A stretch of 64,000 nt of DNA from Dyadobacter koreensis (GCF_900108855.1 NZ_FNXY01000010.1:1-64000); one strand, 5' to 3'; numbered from the stretch's first letter, positions 18,790-27,291 are shown. Made by a program: numbers and translations. The notes: generated by a model not told the origin, from the letters alone.

Positions 18790-19353
18790 TCACATGAGCT
18801 TTATCAATTGTAAGTCGCCGAGTATATCTACCTGATCTGCCAGGATAAATTTTCCGGAATTGGTAACCTCATTCCATGTCAGACCGAATTCTTTTCTGCT
18901 GATCTTGCCTCTCAATGTAAATCCAGCCCGTTTTTGTCCGGTTGTATCTGTGGCAAGGCCTCCAAATTCTCCATCAAGGACGACAGTTCTGGAAATTCCT
19001 TTTATTGTTAAATTTCCACGAAGCTTGTAATCTTTGCGATAGACCGATAAGATGGATGGAGGAACCAATCCTTGTTTTTCAAAACTGATGCCTTCAAATT
19101 TTAAATCGGGGTGATTTTCGGCATCAAAGAACTCCATTGATCGTAAATGTTTGTCCCTTGCCTCGTGATTTGTGGTAACCGATGCAATATCGGCTGTCAA
19201 CAGCAGGTTGGTAACAGCTCCAAAGCCATCACCCGTTGTCTGTAAATTAAGCTTGAAGGATTTTAAGAATCCTGTTACAACATTGATGTTTAGATATTTA
19301 ATATTAAAAGACAGGTTGCTATGCGGTAAATCAATTATCCAGTTACTTTTCAT
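18790..19353 (-). CDS. YceI family protein (isoprenoid/lipid-binding lipocalin-like fold)
   Basis: 187 residues with the YceI hallmarks: W-x-I-D-x-x-H-S-x-x-x-F near the N-terminus, RDKHLRSMEFFDAENHP in the middle and FTLRGKISRKEFGLTWN near the end. Family members bind long isoprenoid or amphiphilic lipids. No signal peptide is visible, so this copy is likely cytoplasmic. Its ATG overlaps the stop of the upstream acyltransferase (shared TCAT on the plus strand, 19350-19353), implying translational coupling. Pairing with a lipid/alcohol acyltransferase suggests a role in handling an acylated lipid, which is inference. Confidence 0.85.
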   Translation of the reverse strand: MKSNWIIDLPHSNLSFNIKYLNINVVTGFLKSFKLNLQTTGDGFGAVTNLLLTADIASVTTNHEARDKHLRSMEFFDAENHPDLKFEGISFEKQGLVPPSILSVYRKDYKLRGNLTIKGISRTVVLDGEFGGLATDTTGQKRAGFTLRGKISRKEFGLTWNEVTNSGKFILADQVDILGDLQLIKLM

Positions 19354-20627
19354 ACGGTTGCAATAGCATTGGGCTTCCTAATTTCTTCAATCAGGACATC
19401 TCCGGTTTCACGGCAAACCTGGTCAAGAATTTTCTCCGTAGCATCAAGCAATCCGTCTGTAAGCGTAACGCCCGTTAATGTCAGTGTAAGTTCGCCATTG
19501 AAGGTAGCCACGCCAACAGTCTGTGCCGTTTCATGTGCTGTAAGCACCATCGGCCCCCAAAGCGCCTTTAATTCCAATTCACCAAAATCAGATTCAAAAG
19601 AAATTTGTCCCAGATTTGTTAATAGAATCTCATGCTGGGTCCCCTGACGTAATGCCTGTGAAACAATTTGTATTTCTAAGTCATTATTAAAAAGTGCGCT
19701 TGTTGCGCTGATGTCGCCATTGATCCATTCGGCATTTTGGGTGGAAGAAATACCTTCCCGGATGTTTTTTGCAAATTCCCAAAATTTTTCTTCGGGTTTC
19801 GGGGCATATGGTAGAGTGACGATATTAATCAAAAGACCATAATTGTCTCCAATGCCCAGGCTCGTACGGGCAGAAAGAGGGTGCAGGATACGGACCGGTT
19901 CTTGCTGAAAAGCAGGATCGGTTTGTTTCAAAGCAAGGACGAGCGCTGCGCTTAATGCACCATGTACGGTCGTATTCTCATATTTTGAACGTTTGATCAA
20001 CTTGTCGGTCAGCGAGGCTGACAGCTTCCTGCGTTGTATCTTCACCTTTGCTCTTTCCATTAAGTGATTTTTAGTTTGATCAAAGTCACCTGTCGGGAGA
20101 TTTAGAGGTTTATTGATGCTTACCCCAGCCAGTTCGTCCAGCGCAGGAAGCAGGCTCAGGTTTTCAATCGTTTTTCCGGAAAGTACTGTCAGAACATCCC
20201 GTACAAGCAGTGCCGCTGACATGCCATCGCCAATCGAGTGATTGGATAAAAATATAAAGATAGATTTACCAGATTGCTGGATCAATACAGCTCTTGCAAG
20301 TGGGGCAATGGTATGGTCAAAAGGCATACGCAATTCTTCTTCCAGAATGCTGTTCCAGTCTTCACCTCTTTTGGTGTAGATAATCCTGAATGGGATCTGG
20401 CAATCCTCAACACTTTCAAAGTGAGCGGTCGCATATACACTCCCGGATATCTTGACGGAAAGATTTGAGTGCCTTTTTTGCACAATGCCTAACGCATTGC
20501 GCCACGCATATTCTGTTGCGTTACCATCTATTTCTGCAACTACTGCAAAATGGGTGGTAGTTGTTTGATCCAAAACCCAAAATACCTTTTCATTTGTCCC
20601 AAGCGGACGGTTTTTTATAATTTTCAT
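19350..20627 (-). CDS. Condensation-domain-type acyltransferase (PapA/alcohol acetyltransferase-like)
   Basis: 425 residues in the CoA-dependent acyltransferase fold shared by NRPS condensation domains, PapA and alcohol acetyltransferases. The catalytic HxxxDG motif is intact at H130-S-I-G-D134-G135 within FLSNHSIGDGMSA. The C-terminal half carries the DFGELELKALWGP-like motif corresponding to the DFGWG structural region. It has no carrier or adenylation domain nearby, so it is a stand-alone enzyme that probably esterifies an alcohol or amine with an acyl-CoA or acyl-ACP; substrate unknown. It is coupled by 4-bp overlap to the YceI gene and lies 89 bp after a Crp-type regulator on the same strand. 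Confidence 0.75.
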   Translation of the reverse strand: MKIIKNRPLGTNEKVFWVLDQTTTTHFAVVAEIDGNATEYAWRNALGIVQKRHSNLSVKISGSVYATAHFESVEDCQIPFRIIYTKRGEDWNSILEEELRMPFDHTIAPLARAVLIQQSGKSIFIFLSNHSIGDGMSAALLVRDVLTVLSGKTIENLSLLPALDELAGVSINKPLNLPTGDFDQTKNHLMERAKVKIQRRKLSASLTDKLIKRSKYENTTVHGALSAALVLALKQTDPAFQQEPVRILHPLSARTSLGIGDNYGLLINIVTLPYAPKPEEKFWEFAKNIREGISSTQNAEWINGDISATSALFNNDLEIQIVSQALRQGTQHEILLTNLGQISFESDFGELELKALWGPMVLTAHETAQTVGVATFNGELTLTLTGVTLTDGLLDATEKILDQVCRETGDVLIEEIRKPNAIATV

Positions 20628-20716
20628 TTTGATTAATGTTAAATGTAATGCACATCATCTCACACCTGTCAGGACGATAGCCCACAGTATGCTTGACTCA
20701 ACTTGTGAAATGATAT

Positions 20717-21304
20717 TTATTTGCCGGCCATTCGTTTCCGGATGCGGCTTAAAGAAGGGGCCTGAATGCCCAGATAAGAAGCAAGATGATAAACCGGCAC
20801 GGCATTAAATATATCCGGATGCTTTTCCATCATGTCCAGATAGCGCTGCTCAGCTGTTTTAAATAAAAACCCTTCTGTGTTGGCCATCAGCTGATGAAAA
20901 GCATTTTCGGCAATGTAGCGGCCAAATCTTTCCCATTGATGTGATTCTTGGTAAAGCTTATTCAGGTGATCAATGTGGATGTAAAGAACCATCGAGACAT
21001 CCATAGATGCAGTGTAATAATTGCATGGTTTTTGACTGAGAAAGCTTGTGTAGGAGGCTACAAACTGATGCTTTGAAAAGAAGAGCATGTTTTTTTCTTC
21101 GTTAGTCTGATCGTCAGCACGGTAAATCCTGAAAACGCCATGAATGATAAAACCCAGATGTTTGCATACATTATGGTACTCATTGTAGAACTCGCCTTTT
21201 TTGTATTCTTTCAGTTTCCAGTATGGAAGTGAAAGGTTAAAGGTCTCAGCATCCATGTTGACCGCCGAAGACATTGCCCTTTTCAATTGCTCTAATGCTA
21301 CCAT
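20717..21304 (-). CDS. Crp/Fnr family transcriptional regulator
   Basis: 195 residues: an N-terminal cyclic-nucleotide-binding-like beta barrel (~25-115, KKGEFYNEYHNVCKHLGFII split region, then GVFRIYRAD) and a C-terminal winged helix-turn-helix (VPVYHLASYLGIQAPSLSRIRKR; only motif edges given: LASYLGI and SLSRIRKR). The barrel lacks an obvious cAMP-binding RxS phosphate cassette, common in Bacteroidota members whose ligand is unknown. It probably controls the downstream acyltransferase-YceI pair, from which it is separated by 89 bp. Confidence 0.85.
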   Translation of the reverse strand: MVALEQLKRAMSSAVNMDAETFNLSLPYWKLKEYKKGEFYNEYHNVCKHLGFIIHGVFRIYRADDQTNEEKNMLFFSKHQFVASYTSFLSQKPCNYYTASMDVSMVLYIHIDHLNKLYQESHQWERFGRYIAENAFHQLMANTEGFLFKTAEQRYLDMMEKHPDIFNAVPVYHLASYLGIQAPSLSRIRKRMAGK

Positions 21305-21343
21305 CTCTATTCAATTTTCTTCAATATAACCTTTTTATTACTG

Positions 21344-21375
21344 AAACCTGCCGTAGATATGCCGGCAGGTTTTTT
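21344..21375. terminator. Terminator between alpha/beta hydrolase and Crp-type gene
   Basis: AAACCTGCCG (21344-21353) and CGGCAGGTTT (21363-21372) pair perfectly with a 9-nt loop. The T-run is on the plus strand, but on the minus strand the stem also follows the hydrolase stop (21394), whose transcription it should end. Confidence 0.65.
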
Positions 21376-21393
21376 GACCGCGTCATATCAAAC

Positions 21394-22179
21394 CTACTTT
21401 GCTTCTTTGATCAGTATGTTTGCAAGCTGGCCCGGCATTGAGATAAATGGCGTATGGCTGCTTTTCAGGGTATGTTCCCTTTTTACTTTTGCATTCTTTA
21501 CCATCGACTGCTGCGCGGCAAGGCTTATTGCATGATCGTTGGTCGTATAGATATAAACCTTTTCAAGAGAGCCGAAATTTTTGGCTGAAAGTGTGACAGG
21601 AGAAGCGAAAGGTACTAACGGATCAGGCTGTACGCAGCCAGCGAATTTGTCCTGAACATCTTTTGAAGCATCGGCCACGAAAATGTCCACAGCACCATCT
21701 TTTCCAATTCCGGCAGAGGCAGTTGCCTGATCAATCTGCAGGAATTTTCCTACATGGCTTCCTGCATCTGTTTTGGCCAGATCCAGCAGACTTTGACCGT
21801 TTGCGGGTAGATAAGCGGCAAGATAAACCAGCTTTTTAATGTTTTCCGGCATATCTTCGGCCACCTGGCTAATTACGATCCCTGCCATACTGTGCCCGAC
21901 AAGTATTACGTTTTTCAGATCACCGATCTCATTTTTAACCGCATCCACATACGATTGTAGTGTGATGGATGTAAAAGGCGTTTTATCACTTCCATGTCCG
22001 GGCAGGTTAACTGCCACTACATTGATTCCTTTTGCTTCTAAAAGTGGCGTAACAGCCTTCCATGCGGAAACGTCGGACCAGGCACCGTGTACCAAAACGA
22101 CTGTTGGTTTAGTATTGTTTTGTGCCGAAGCCACTGATGCAAACAAAGTTGCTGCCATAGCAAAAATTAAAGTTTTCAT
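21394..22179 (-). CDS. Secreted alpha/beta-fold hydrolase
   Basis: 261 residues. Sec signal peptide (1-19, ASVASAQ), then an alpha/beta hydrolase of the plant MES / salicylate-esterase-like clade: oxyanion motif VLVHGAWSD, NLPGHGSDKTP, nucleophile elbow GHSMAG, and a C-terminal catalytic histidine in SSHTPF. The substrate is probably a small ester, but the sequence does not define it. Location is probably periplasmic. It is transcribed alone: a TAGGTTTG box lies 38 bp upstream and a hairpin terminator follows its stop. Confidence 0.85.
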   Translation of the reverse strand: MKTLIFAMAATLFASVASAQNNTKPTVVLVHGAWSDVSAWKAVTPLLEAKGINVVAVNLPGHGSDKTPFTSITLQSYVDAVKNEIGDLKNVILVGHSMAGIVISQVAEDMPENIKKLVYLAAYLPANGQSLLDLAKTDAGSHVGKFLQIDQATASAGIGKDGAVDIFVADASKDVQDKFAGCVQPDPLVPFASPVTLSAKNFGSLEKVYIYTTNDHAISLAAQQSMVKNAKVKREHTLKSSHTPFISMPGQLANILIKEAK

Positions 22180-22755
22180 TTCCTTATGGTTAATTCGTCA
22201 ATTCGTTTTGACAATGCAAACCTACCTATGTGGCAGGGTAATAATATTAACCTGGGTTAGTATCGTATTTTTATTAAGAGCAACACATTTGGGTTCAAGA
22301 CAAATATTGACGCTGGCCGGGCGATGAAGATTTCTTAATTGCATTAAGGAGTTTATTCCGGATTATTGCATCAGCAAACGAGGCGCTTGTTCTGTGCCTT
22401 CAATCAGATCGTTTAACACCAGACCAAAATGCTGTGCAAGGCGAGACCGGGATCTTTGTTTACACCTTGCAGAAATGTAAAATGTCGTAAAAATTCCTTA
22501 AAACAGATTCTCAAATTGGTGTGATTCGTTCAGACAGTTATTCTGTTCAATATCTACATTTGTTATTCGTCCATCCCTTAAAATTTCTTTAAACAAACTC
22601 TGTTAGCAGACAAATTCTAACCCATAACGCTGACAGGTGCTGCCAGGCTGCGACAACGCAACTTGGAACATGCGAAAAAGACAAGGCTTTGTTTCAGCCT
22701 GACTTCACCTTTGAAATTTTTTTGATAAATAGGGGTGTATTATAACGCATATAAA
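22180..22755. other. 576-bp gene-free region
   Basis: On the minus strand it holds the promoter-like box TAGGTTTG (complement of 22217-22224), which belongs to the hydrolase gene. I see no credible ORF, RNA gene or clear repeat in the rest. An ORF running antisense from the hydrolase into this region shows no protein-like features. Confidence 0.5.
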
Positions 22756-23724
22756 TCAGCGATTTCTCTGAACGGTTTTCAATAAATCATGTGGATATCC
22801 TAAGGAAACAGCACTGAGTTGATCCAACTGAATAATTTCCTGTTTGCTTAATCGTATTTGTCCTGCTTTTAAAGCCTCATATATATGTTCGGTGGTCCGG
22901 GCGCCAATGATTGGGAAAGCGCCTTTAGACAATACCCAGGCAAATGCCACCTGCCCCGGAGTAACATCATGTTCCGCAGCTATATTAAAAAGCACGTCAA
23001 TTATAGATTTTGTAGTTTCATTTTCCTGATATCCGAAATCCGATCCAATTGTAATACGTCCGGTTTCACCTTTGCGATATTTTCCAGTTAAAATACCCCC
23101 TGCTAACGGTGAATACATCATGACGCCCAAACCAAAGTGCTCCGCCATAGGGATTATTTCACGATCCGCTGTGCGCTGAATCAGATTATATTCAATCTGC
23201 ATAGCTGTTAAACGCGTCGAGCAGGCGATCGCGGAGGCTTTCCAGGCAGGGAAATTCGTCAAACCTGTGTAAAGTACCTTTCCCGAATCTACCAAATCCT
23301 CTAATCCCATAACAATTTCATCGAGTGGGGTTAAGCCGTCGTCATAATGAGGCATGTAGATGTCAATATAATCTGTCCTTAGCCTTTTCAAGCTTGACTC
23401 GATTGCCTGTCTCATCGCCTTACGGTGATTTCCGAAGTTGCTGACTGCCGGAGAAGCTTCATGGCTTTGTGTATATTTTGTACAGATGATAAAATTTGTG
23501 CGTTGCTTATCAATGAGTTTTCCAATTATTTCTTCCGCTTCTCCCAGTTGATACCTGTCAGAAATATCAATAAAATTGCCACCCGCATCTTGATAAATTT
23601 TAAAAATTTGTGCGGCAAATTCCGGGCTTGCCCCATAGCCTTTTCGCGTCCCAAAATTGGCCGCGCCGAGCACCATTTCACTAGCTAATAAACCTGTCTT
23701 TTTCCCAAATAAGTTATACTTCAT
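22756..23724 (-). CDS. Aldo/keto reductase
   Basis: 322 residues from the preferred ATG at 23724 (MKYNLFGKKTG, the usual AKR beginning); the frame extends 18 codons further without family similarity. TIM-barrel NAD(P)H-dependent oxidoreductase: N-terminal LGAANFG, catalytic Asp/Tyr in IDISDRYQLGEAE, Lys in IICTKYT, and His in DIYMPHYDDG, with C-terminal cofactor-binding SKGAFPIIGARTTEHI. It probably reduces aldehydes or ketones. It is divergent from an HxlR-type regulator 128 bp away, a common arrangement in which the regulator responds to electrophiles and controls the reductase. Confidence 0.88.
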   Translation of the reverse strand: MKYNLFGKKTGLLASEMVLGAANFGTRKGYGASPEFAAQIFKIYQDAGGNFIDISDRYQLGEAEEIIGKLIDKQRTNFIICTKYTQSHEASPAVSNFGNHRKAMRQAIESSLKRLRTDYIDIYMPHYDDGLTPLDEIVMGLEDLVDSGKVLYTGLTNFPAWKASAIACSTRLTAMQIEYNLIQRTADREIIPMAEHFGLGVMMYSPLAGGILTGKYRKGETGRITIGSDFGYQENETTKSIIDVLFNIAAEHDVTPGQVAFAWVLSKGAFPIIGARTTEHIYEALKAGQIRLSKQEIIQLDQLSAVSLGYPHDLLKTVQRNR

Positions 23725-23852
23725 GATCCTTGTTTGATATCGTTTGTTATGCAAAATTGGGCGAGCAAATGATTGCATACAAGTACGGCTGAATTTATCC
23801 GTACCGGGAAATATGCCTTATCAAGCGTATATTTGTGAATCAAAACTGACTT

Positions 23853-24203
23853 ATGACTTACCAAAAAAAGATACCTGTTTCGCTGGATTGCGGCTTACAC
23901 TTATTTATGGAAGTAGTAAACGGAAAATGGAAGGCAAATCTGATCTGGAGCGTTTATTCCGGAATAAAACGGCCTGGGGAATTGCAGCGAAATATGCCAA
24001 AGGCTTCGCGGAGGGTTCTGGATACCCAATTAAAACAGCTGGTCCAACATGGGATATTATCGAAAACCACTTACGACGAACTTCCTTTTAAAGTAGAATA
24101 TGAGCTGACATCCTTAGGAGCGACGCTTATTCCGGCTATTACGTGCATAGCGCAGTGGGGCGAAGATCATCGTCTGGAACTGGAAAAAATAATAACTGCT
24201 TAA
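23853..24203 (+). CDS. HxlR family transcriptional regulator
   Basis: 116 residues, a winged helix-turn-helix of the HxlR (MarR-like) family: GKWKANLIWSV, GELQRNMPKASRRVLDTQL, the wing KVEYELTSLG, and AQWG near the end. The usual N-terminal cysteine of redox-sensing HxlR proteins is present as C13 (SLDCGLH). It probably represses the divergent aldo/keto reductase. The stop overlaps the stop of the convergent AraC gene by 4 bp (24200-24203). Confidence 0.88.
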   Translation: MTYQKKIPVSLDCGLHLFMEVVNGKWKANLIWSVYSGIKRPGELQRNMPKASRRVLDTQLKQLVQHGILSKTTYDELPFKVEYELTSLGATLIPAITCIAQWGEDHRLELEKIITA

Positions 24204-25012
24204 ACAGACCATTCCGTTGGAGTCTTGCCGAATTTCTTCTTGAAAGCATGAGAAAAATGAGAAAGACTTTCAAATCCCAGGTCGAGGTAAATTGCAGACG
24301 CTTTTTTATTCTTGTGTTCAATTAGGTAGCGAGCTTCGGCCAGCCTTTTTTCTTGCAGCCAGTGTCGCGGTGATATGCCGAATATTTTCTGGAAATCACG
24401 TTTGAATCCAGCAAGACTTCTTCCTGTAAGCATTGCAAATTTTTCGATAGGGATGTTGTAATGGAAGTTATTGAGCATGAATTTTTCCAGATCTATCTTG
24501 TAGGGCTCTGAAAAATCGAATAAAAATTCTTCAAGTTCTGGCATGGTATAAAGTAGGAGAAGTACCGCCTCCTTTACTTTCAACATACCCATGGACTGCG
24601 TGATTTTTTCTTGCGAATTACGAACATAAGGAATAATTGATTGAAAGAATGCATGTAAAAACTCATTTGAAGGAATAAGAATATTGGGTGGCCCCATATA
24701 TTTTCTACCTGTCTCTATCTGCTCTTCCAGGACAATTTGCCTGAGTAAGTCTTCTTTTAGACTTATGACAATGGTTTGGTATTCATTGTCTTCCACAGGA
24801 ACCTTTGTTAGTTCCGCCAGTTGATTTTTCTGGATTAAAAGCATCTGGCCGCGCCCCATTGAAATCTTTTCGCTGGAAGTTTCCAGTGTAAAACGACCTG
24901 AAACCTGCAAAACCAGGGTATTATGTTCCAGGAATGCAACTTTCTCTTTTCGCATACTCGCGAGATAAGAGAAAAAGAGCACTCCCGGAATTATTTCATT
25001 TGGATTAGTCAT
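24200..25012 (-). CDS. AraC family transcriptional regulator
   Basis: 270 residues: N-terminal sensing region (~1-160, cupin-like AraC arm) and a C-terminal AraC double helix-turn-helix (~165-270) with LTGRSLAGFKRDFQKIFG and the second-helix signature FESLSHFSHAFKKKFGKTP. It follows an aldo/keto reductase by 38 bp on the same strand and presumably regulates it or a neighbour. A TATCTTTG box sits only 4 bp before the ATG, so either the mRNA is leaderless or a later ATG (residue 20) is used; the first 19 residues fit a normal family N-terminus. Confidence 0.88.
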   Translation of the reverse strand: MTNPNEIIPGVLFFSYLASMRKEKVAFLEHNTLVLQVSGRFTLETSSEKISMGRGQMLLIQKNQLAELTKVPVEDNEYQTIVISLKEDLLRQIVLEEQIETGRKYMGPPNILIPSNEFLHAFFQSIIPYVRNSQEKITQSMGMLKVKEAVLLLLYTMPELEEFLFDFSEPYKIDLEKFMLNNFHYNIPIEKFAMLTGRSLAGFKRDFQKIFGISPRHWLQEKRLAEARYLIEHKNKKASAIYLDLGFESLSHFSHAFKKKFGKTPTEWSV

Positions 25013-25016
25013 GAAA

Positions 25017-25024
25017 CAAAGATA
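25017..25024 (-). promoter_or_regulatory. -7 box abutting the AraC start codon
   Basis: Minus-strand TATCTTTG, exact TAnnTTTG; its predicted start of transcription (4-5 nt beyond the G) falls on the ATG at 25012. No good -33 TTG is seen. Confidence 0.45.
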
Positions 25025-25050
25025 TCAAATAAGAACGCGAACAGGCAGTC

Positions 25051-26022
25051 TTATCTTTGAAGGTAGGTTCCTCCAAGAATTGCGCCTTGTGAAAAGTGTA
25101 TTTCAAGTTTAGTGAGATCATCAGCAGAGAATTCAATCTGCATCGCACCGATATTTTCCGGTAAACGGGATCTTCTGCTCATGCTCACCAAAGGCATAAT
25201 ATGCTCACCTTGTAAATTCACCCAGGCGATCGCAAGCTGTGTAGGCGTGTATCCTTTTTCTGTCGCCATTTGTTTCAGAACATCAACCTTTTCAAGATTC
25301 TTTACGAGATTTTCGCCCTGAAAACGTGAAAAATGATTATGGTAGTCATCTGCCGGGAGAGGTGCCTTCATTTCGCCGGTGAGGAGGCCTTCGGCAGTAT
25401 TGGCGAAAGCTACAACTCCGATACCCAGTTCTTTCGCAGCAGGAAGCAAATCGTTTTCTATCTGACGATCAGCCAGCGAATATCCGATTTCCAAAGCCGA
25501 AACCGGATAAATGCTATTTGCCAGACGCAGCTGATCGGATGTGATTTCAGAAACGCCAAGGTGCCGAACTTTTCCTTCCTTGATCAAATCGGCTATTGTT
25601 CCGATCACATCTTCTACCGGAACGCTGCCATCAAGGCGGGACGGTTGATAGAGATCGATTGTATCAACTCCCAGACGGACCAACGAATAATTTATGAAGT
25701 TTTTGATGGCTATCGGGCGAAGATCCATCCCGATCCACTGACCGTTGTAAAAGATTGCACCGAATTTAACACTGATGAAAGCATCGTCCCGACGCCCTTT
25801 TATAGCTTTTCCTACCAGCAACTCATTATGGCCGCTGCCGTAAAAATCCCCTGTATTCAGAAAATTAATGCCGTGGTCAAGTGCCGCTTGAATGGTCGCT
25901 ATACTTTCGCTTTCGTCATTGGTTTTTCCTCCCCAGACAGAAGACATGCGCATGCAGCCTAATCCAAGTTTAGAAACGAGCGGTCCATTTGTGCCAAGAT
26001 TTATTTTTGTTATTGTTGTCAT
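25051..26022 (-). CDS. Aldo/keto reductase (AKR13/YakC-like)
   Basis: 323 residues, TIM-barrel NADPH-dependent oxidoreductase. Visible motifs: GLGCMRMS, catalytic Asp and Tyr in NTGDFYGSGHNE, Lys in ISVKFG, and VRHLGVSE. The canonical active-site histidine position reads YQPSRLD, i.e. Ser instead of His; YakC/AKR13-type enzymes similarly have YQPARxD, so this is likely a clade trait rather than inactivation. It probably detoxifies aldehydes. It is upstream of the AraC-type gene in the same direction, with a near-consensus CATCTTTG box (complement of 26049-26056) 26 bp before its ATG. Confidence 0.88.
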   Translation of the reverse strand: MTTITKINLGTNGPLVSKLGLGCMRMSSVWGGKTNDESESIATIQAALDHGINFLNTGDFYGSGHNELLVGKAIKGRRDDAFISVKFGAIFYNGQWIGMDLRPIAIKNFINYSLVRLGVDTIDLYQPSRLDGSVPVEDVIGTIADLIKEGKVRHLGVSEITSDQLRLANSIYPVSALEIGYSLADRQIENDLLPAAKELGIGVVAFANTAEGLLTGEMKAPLPADDYHNHFSRFQGENLVKNLEKVDVLKQMATEKGYTPTQLAIAWVNLQGEHIMPLVSMSRRSRLPENIGAMQIEFSADDLTKLEIHFSQGAILGGTYLQR

Positions 26023-26356
26023 CGTTTTATTTTTTTGAGTTAACGATACAAAGATGGACTTTGATCTTCCGACTCAATTTCCTCTACGGCTCAAATAACT
26101 TGTCTGTATGGCTCAGCTTGCAGATGAATATTCTCAAAACTATTAGAGTGTGCCATTGGATAAGTTTACTGCTATAAAATTGTGTATCAAATTGTTGGAA
26201 AATATCTATTGGGCAGTGAATGTGAAGACAAATCAATAATCATTAAAATGTCAAAAAATATGGATATCAAATGAATTGTGTTGTTTTAATTTGACAAACA
26301 TGAAAATCGTTTACCACCAGGTTAGACGGATCTTTTTTAATTTGACCAGATTATAA
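26023..26356. other. Intergenic region with a 12-bp direct repeat before the barstar gene
   Basis: No convincing ORF. TTTTAATTTGAC occurs twice, at 26284-26295 and 26335-26346 (51 bp apart), immediately upstream of the barstar start; this could be a regulator site or chance in AT-rich DNA. A near-consensus -7 box for the divergent reductase lies at 26049-26056. Confidence 0.45.
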
Positions 26357-26749
26357 ATGAAGAAGCGAATCATTATCAACGGCAGTTCAATTAAAGATAT
26401 ACCAACATTTTATCAGGAAATTAACCGGATTTTTATGTCCGATGAAAACTGGGAAATCGGGCAGAGTCTGGATGCTTTTAATGATTTATTATATGGAGGA
26501 TTTGGAGTTATAAAAAGCGGTGAGGCCGTGGAGTTGATATGGAATAATTCGGAAGAAAGCAGGCAATCATTGGGTTATGCAGTTACCAAAGCTTACTACA
26601 ACGAAAAGCTGAAACCAGATTCCCCTTTTAACAAGGAAATGTTTCGTGAAAAACTTGTGGCTTTGGAAAATGGGAATGGTGAAACGTATTTTGAAATAAT
26701 ACTATCTGTTATAACTGACCATCCTACTATTGAACTGATCCTTGACTAA
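26357..26749 (+). CDS. Barstar-like ribonuclease inhibitor
   Basis: 130 residues resembling the barstar family: an N-terminal beta strand (RIIINGSSIKDIPTFYQEI), the conserved segment IGQSLDAFNDLLYGGFG that corresponds to the barnase-binding loop/helix (N-L-D-A-L-x-D-x-L in barstar), and a C-terminal helix plus strand. Barstar binds and blocks a secreted or toxin RNase. No barnase-type RNase, polymorphic toxin or T6SS/T9SS toxin fragment is adjacent, so it would be an orphan immunity protein. The stop is 6 bp from the stop of the convergent repeat protein. Confidence 0.7.
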   Translation: MKKRIIINGSSIKDIPTFYQEINRIFMSDENWEIGQSLDAFNDLLYGGFGVIKSGEAVELIWNNSEESRQSLGYAVTKAYYNEKLKPDSPFNKEMFREKLVALENGNGETYFEIILSVITDHPTIELILD

Positions 26750-26755
26750 GAACCG

Positions 26756-27253
26756 CTATTCCCTTTTTGTCTTTTTACGCTTTTTAACTTTTTTTTCCTT
26801 CACTTTCGGTTCCGAAAACCAATAGTCATCCTCGTTATTCCAGGTGCCTATCCGAGATTCATCTTGTTGGTTTTCGACGTTTTTATCGTTGTTCGGAGCT
26901 GTTGCCATGGTGGATCCTAGGTTCATTCCAATTGAATGTGTTCCGTCCGGATTGACAATAATGGATGTAGTTCCATTGTGGAAGGCCGTAGAATGGGTAC
27001 CATTTGGATTTACGATAACCGAGGTATTACCGTTGTGGAAAGCGGTTGAATGTGTCCCGTTAGAATTTACAACTGTTGAAGTGCTTCCGTTGTTGATAGC
27101 CGTTGCATGTGTGCCATTTGAATTCACAATCGTTGAGGTACTGCCGTTGTTGACGACAACTGAATGCGTTCCGTCAGCATTCACAATGACACCTTGTGCC
27201 TGTGCCAAGGCAGCGCAGCCAATTAGTAAGAAGGTCAGATGAAGCTTTATCAT
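26756..27253 (-). CDS. Secreted 19-residue tandem-repeat protein with basic tail
   Basis: 165 residues. Signal peptide (1-20, ending AQAQ). Residues 22-116 are five tandem 19-residue repeats of consensus xIVNxxGTHSTAxxNGSTS. A linker rich in N, D and E follows (~117-140), then a strongly basic end with KEKKVKKRKKTKR. The GTHS and NG turns at fixed spacing suggest a beta-rich solenoid or ice-/ligand-binding surface, but I recognise no named family. There is no lipobox or T9SS domain. A good TTG-N20-TATTTTTG promoter precedes it. Confidence 0.75.
   Translation of the reverse strand: MIKLHLTFLLIGCAALAQAQGVIVNADGTHSVVVNNGSTSTIVNSNGTHATAINNGSTSTVVNSNGTHSTAFHNGNTSVIVNPNGTHSTAFHNGTTSIIVNPDGTHSIGMNLGSTMATAPNNDKNVENQQDESRIGTWNNEDDYWFSEPKVKEKKVKKRKKTKRE
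26906..27190 (-). repeat. Five 57-bp in-frame tandem repeats
   Basis: Each 57-bp unit encodes one 19-residue repeat of the secreted protein; the units are similar but not identical and have no spacers, so this is a coding minisatellite, not CRISPR. Confidence 0.85.
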
Positions 27254-27291
27254 GATGTTGAGTTGTTGATTTTATTTGAACAAAAAGATAA

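Noticed and set aside
21839-22327. 162-codon plus-strand frame overlapping the alpha/beta hydrolase
   Set aside because: Antisense to a clear family member; the translated product shows no domain.
25333-25962. 209-codon plus-strand frame inside the aldo/keto reductase
   Set aside because: Antisense shadow of a full-length AKR gene.
25051-26022. Aldo/keto reductase as inactive because the catalytic His is Ser
   Set aside because: YakC/AKR13-type enzymes have a similar YQPxRxD motif, so this is probably a clade feature.
26906-27190. Regular 57-bp repeats as a CRISPR array
   Set aside because: No spacers, the period is a multiple of three, and the units encode 19-residue protein repeats.
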